Part shown: positions 59,982 through 64,000 of the stretch, piece by piece
Layout: each line of letters begins with the position of its first letter
Position numbering within the stretch: the first letter of the stretch is position 1
Assembly: GCA_002224055.1 (NCBI GenBank)
Contig: AZLU01000010.1
Location: forward strand, 165,457-229,456
Reading direction: 5' to 3'
Length of the DNA stretch: 64,000 bases
Source of the DNA: Pezizomycotina sp. ARF18
Taxonomy: Eukaryota > Ascomycota
Notes under the pieces: generated by a model
The model's input: the letters and a program-made list of their open reading frames with translations, nothing else
Told to the model about the DNA's origin: nothing
Databases searched by the model: none
Translations under genes and position numbers: made by a program

Positions 59982-62900
59982 ATGTCCGCATCCTTAATGA
60001 AACGCATATTCAAAAGGTCCTCTAGATCGCCCCCTCAGGGCCTCCTTCAGTCGCAGCTACAATAGCGGCCACCACACCAGCTTCTGCGAGTCCGGCAACA
60101 TCTGCTCCTGTTACTCGTCTTGAAGCGGCCCATACAAACGTCCTCCAAGCATCGCAAACACTCGCTACGACCCTTGTCGAATATTCCCGGAGCTCAGACC
60201 CGAGGCTGCCCGTCTCCACTTTGGCACCGAAAACCCACTCGCAAAGACTCCCGGCAGTCCCCCAACACCGGAACAAGTAAATGACTTGATATGCAGCTTC
60301 CTCACCGCCCGCCTCGGCCAGGAGCCCAGCCTAGCCTCCCGGGTAGGGTTGTTTATGTCGAAGCTATACCCACTTGCGAGCATCGCCCTCGGATTAGGCG
60401 CCGCGGCGGCGGAAGCGGCTGCCTTTGTGCCCGTCAAGGGCGCCATGAACGTCATCTCTGCCCTCATTTCCATCGCCGAGGCCGAAAAGGATCGGGGCGA
60501 GGACTTCTTGAAACAACTGAACAGAATCACGTTTCAGGCGCTGCGCGTGGCGGAAATCACGAAAAAAGGACATGACGTGGGGGAGCTGCTGCGCGAGAAA
60601 TGCCTCGACTTGACATCCACCATCTCCTCTTTTTCAATAACGCGCTCCTCTATTTCCGGCACTCTTACTTCACGAACGTACGTAAAACACTCACGCTTGG
60701 GCCGAAACTCTACTTGGACGCCAAGGAGAACCTGGGCGCCGCGATACAGGAATATGATCAAGCTCTCTTGATTGAAATTACTGTGAAGATAATTGAACAT
60801 TACCCCTTCGGCAGCGGCGCAAACCCCCAGGAAACGAGATCTTGGGCGAGATGCATAATTGGCTACTCTCCTCCTACCGCACGCTGAAAACCAGCTGAGA
60901 ATAAACATCGGCTACCGCAGTCCCGGGACGCTACAGTATTTCCTGCAGATTCCAGAATTCATATCCTTCGAGTGGGCGCCACGGATCCTGGAGCCGAAGT
61001 GAGGGACCCAGAGAAACGGACGCTATGGGTCTATGGCCCCCCGGGATCGGCAAGTCGATCATTTCCGGGTACGTAGTGCAGACGCTTAAGGCGCAACATC
61101 CGGACGCTATAGTGCTCTATTTTTTCTGCAAAGCTGGTCACGATATGCTGGACCAGCCCGTAAGCATTGTCCGCACGCTAGCAGGGCAGTTAGCGCAAAG
61201 CGACAAAGGAACAGGACGCTGTTTGATGCGTTGATGGGACAGGAATCAATCCAAGCGAGGAACGGAGCAGCGTGGGATGGTTGTTCGAGGTTCTGCTTCG
61301 AGACGCTGTAAATAACTTGGAGAAGGAGAAGACGGTATTCGTCGTGTTGGACGGGCTGGACGAATGCATGTCGGCATCGGACTCCGATGGTGTGGAGACG
61401 CTATTGAAGGGGTTGAGAGCACTCGAGCGGGTTCATACCTTCATAACCAGTCGCTCAACTCCCGAGCTTTTGAGGGCTCTGCATTCTGCCGCAGGCGCCC
61501 CCTCACTTTCGAGGACAGCAAGTCCGATATCGAGGCGTATATCGCCGGGCGCGTTGCAGAGACCCCACACTTCAACAAGGGTTTCGCTACATTCTTGCCC
61601 AGCTAAAGGACCCCTACGATAATCCTCTTTGGTCAACCCCGCAGGCTTACTTAGCAAATAGAGCGCAGGGGAATTTTATGTGGGTTCGCATCATGCTGGG
61701 ATTGGTCCAGGACACCCAATCCGCGAAGGAGTTTCAGAGGTTGCTTGAGAGTATCCCGGCAGAAATAACCGGCGTATATGCCAAAATCCTGGATCGACTG
61801 GACCGACAAGGGAAACTAAAGATAGCGATGGCTACGCTCGATTGTGTACTTTTTTGTTTTCGCCAGCTGGGTATCAGCAGCCTTGGGGAACTGGTCGGCT
61901 TCGCATTGGACGAGAAAGTGTTGGATTTGAAGGGAAGTATTGAAGGATCTTATGGAGAGTTCTTGGTGTTAACGCCCGGGAACGAAGAGGCTGGGGTGGC
62001 GATCGTGCATGAGACATTCCGAGAGTATATCTGTGATGAAGCCGCATCTGGGAAGATGTTTGTGAGTGAGTGGATGGCGCATGGTAGGATTGTCCTGGGC
62101 TTACTAAGGTGTTTGAAGACGTACGCGAGGGGGAGGAACGCCCAAAGGCCTTGCTGGATTACGCAACTGAGAGATGGACGCAACATTTCAACGCGTTTTT
62201 GAAAGGTTATGAAAAGCAACTTGGTGGTGGGGTGAAAATGGACGAGACCAGGGAAGTTGCCACAAATCCAACGGGAAATATAAATGAAATTTTCAAAGAA
62301 TCGACGGAGGCCCTCTACGCTTTCTTCGCCAACCCGCCAGTTCTCCAATTCTGGATGCGCCAGCTGGCCTTCCTCAAGGACGAGATTTGGTTAGGTTCGG
62401 GAGATTGTAACCGAATTCTAATTCGTCTCCACGATGGCGTCTTGGGGCTACTCAACTCACAAGCCCTCTCAAACATTCTCGATACCCTATCCTGCGACTT
62501 AAAGTCCTGGCGTGCAACTTGCACTGCTCCTTCCTCGCTCTACCTGGCGGATACTCTGTCCCGCAACTTTATCTCCGTCTGGCTAAACACGAATTGGGCG
62601 TCTAAGCACCGCGCGCTCGGCGCTGTCGCACACGCGTTCACCTTCAGGCGTGCCATGCAGCTTATCGAGCCCCACGAGCGCGTGGACCCGGAGACGTGGC
62701 GGAAGGAGAATATAGGCAACCCAAGGTCGGTTTTCGGAAATGTCACGCTCGAAGAGGCCTCCCGCCCGGGGCGACGTGGTTATTTACCGGAAACATCTGG
62801 CTGCAACTGAAGTTCACGCGAGCGCAGCTTGAGGAGCTAACGGGGTGTGCCGAAGGGGAGGTAAACCAGAGCATATACGGTGTCCAAGCTGGCAATTTTG

Positions 62901-64000
62901 CTTTTGCGGAGGCCGCCATCAAAGATGCGGGGTGCGTGAAAAGCTTCAAACGTGCGATAGAAGAGTTCCCGGAACGCAGTGACTTGCACGAGGGCTTGGG
63001 ATGGTATTACGAAATCGTCGCTGACGATAAGGAGAACGCCGTGCTTGCGTATGCCGAAGCAATGAAGCATGACATTGCGAAACCCCCAAATGCGCGAGGC
63101 AATATTATTGCCTGTCAGCGGAGTTGCAGCAGGAGAAGGGAGAATATGATAACGCAGTAGCGACGTTGGTAAAAGGGGCGGAGATATCCGGGGCAAGGAT
63201 ACCTACGTCTACTGGAATAGGGCAAAAGATGTGTTGGAAAAGAAGCAAAGAGGTGGGGATTGGGAGGGAATCAAGGCGCTTTACCGCCGAGCGATCGCAT
63301 CGGATCCACGAAATTCCAAGACCTATTGGCGAGCCTTGGCAAAGGCTCACAGAGAGACGCTTGACTGGGAAGGCGAAATGAATGTGCTTCTCGAAGCTTC
63401 AGCAAAGGATAAAGAAGGGCAAAAGGACTATGGCAAGGAGCTTCGCTCATTGGCAAGGGATCTTTTAGACGAAGATCTGTGGAATCACGCGCAGACTGTG
63501 CTGAAGGCTGGCATTCAAGCACATCCGGAGCAAGCTGGACTCTACAAAGAGGTCCTGGGCCAACTTTTCCTTGCGACTCGGCAGTGGTCCGATGCCATAT
63601 CCATCTTGGAAAGTGAATTGCTTGATGACACCAGCCACCGTATTAAGTCTTATATTTACAGCGACCTTTGCAAAGCATACCTGGGGGCCGGGGCTGTCGA
63701 CAAGCTAATCGAGGCGAAAAGACTAGCTGAAGGCAGCAGGTATGACCCGAACGAGCCATCTTTCGACATTGCACGCGCATATATAGCGATCGGAGACTAC
63801 CGTAATGCGCTGAAGTCCTTAAGAGGGTATATGGCATGGAAGGCTCGCCGGGCCGGGGACGACGACATGCGGGAGTGGGAAGAGCGCAAGCCAGATCTCG
63901 CAGCGGAGCGAAAGATGGAGGTTTACACGACATTAGCTCTGTGCCATGAGCGACTAGGAAATGAGGAGGAGGCCTCAACAGCTTTTCAAATTGCGGTGGA
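59982..64000 (+). CDS. NACHT-TPR STAND (NLR-like) protein, 3' end outside window
   Basis: STAND NTPases of this type act in fungal self/non-self recognition and regulated cell death. The likely start at 59982 reads MSASLMKRIFKRSSRSPPQG. Then come an Ala/Thr/Pro-rich stretch, a helical N-terminal domain (SKLYPLASIALGLGAAAAEA, FVPVKGAMNVISALISIAEA, EKDRGEDFLKQLNRITFQAL, LLYFRHSYFTNVRKTLTLGP), and a NACHT domain with P-loop GPPGIGKS (about 61033-61057) and Walker B VFVVLDGLDEC (61329-61367). Next are TFITSRS, ANRAQGNFMWVRIMLGLVQD, LLESIPAEITGVYAKILDRL, a winged-helix-like segment with AIVHETFREYIC, a middle helical part, and TPR-like repeats from about 62.85 kb to the edge (for example FPERSDLHEGLGWYYEIVAD, YRNALKSLRGY, TLALCHERLGNEEEASTAFQ). 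The frame is still open at 64000. About ten frameshifts interrupt it, one within a C6 run inside the P-loop. Confidence 0.78.

Noticed and set aside
1-64000. tRNA, rRNA and CRISPR arrays
   Set aside because: I looked for T-arm-like GGTTCGAATCC strings and cloverleaf context, and for evenly spaced short repeats with unique spacers, and found none convincing. The tandem arrays here have long, decayed units.

Overview
The window looks like nuclear DNA of a filamentous ascomycete (Pezizomycotina). The evidence is the gene content: fungal-rhodopsin (SAT4-like) membrane proteins, NmrA-like proteins, a DUF3433 membrane protein, an Agd3-like exopolysaccharide deacetylase, F-box proteins and a NACHT-TPR STAND protein. 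Introns are short (about 50-130 nt) with GTATGT/GTAAGT-type donors, CTAAC-like branch sites and YAG acceptors. The species cannot be named from the sequence. Gene density is low, intergenic DNA is AT-rich, and poly(A)/poly(T) tracts of 20-30 nt are frequent.

Layout. 1-3.4 kb: no recognisable gene. 3.4-5.1 kb (+): fungal-rhodopsin protein 1. 8.0-9.1 kb (-): probable secreted protein. 10.6-12.1 kb (-): fungal-rhodopsin protein 2. 15.5-24.4 kb (-): six tandem paralogues of a small cysteine-rich family, called P1-P6 here, with duplicated spacers, a shared upstream element, and a 43-bp foldback element flanked by an 8-bp target duplication. 25.3-26.7 kb (-): NmrA-like protein. 27.6-30.0 kb (-): Agd3-like deacetylase with a Ser/Ala-rich tail. 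30.27-30.55 kb: 136-bp tandem duplication. 31.3-37.2 kb (-): three paralogous F-box-type genes, the third lacking its 5' end. 39.2-43.2 kb (+): DUF3433 protein. 45.1-46.5 kb (+): second NmrA-like gene, five exons. 46.9-57.4 kb: no gene, but a long, very degenerate tandem array with a period of about 425 bp. 60-64 kb (+): NACHT-TPR STAND gene running off the right end.

Almost every conserved gene carries several single-base frameshifts while its protein sequence stays well conserved on both sides. Two copies of a 136-bp duplication differ only by single-base indels in short homopolymers plus one larger gap, with no substitution. Both facts fit uncorrected indel errors in a draft assembly better than mass pseudogenisation, so most genes are annotated here as whole loci spanning several frames. 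No tRNA, rRNA, CRISPR array or virus-like element was recognised.

There is no obvious biosynthetic cluster or operon. The themes are surface and membrane functions (rhodopsin-like proteins, deacetylase, DUF3433), redox sensing (two NmrA-like proteins), protein turnover (F-box trio) and recognition or cell death (STAND protein). The most novel features are the P1-P6 array and the 425-bp array.
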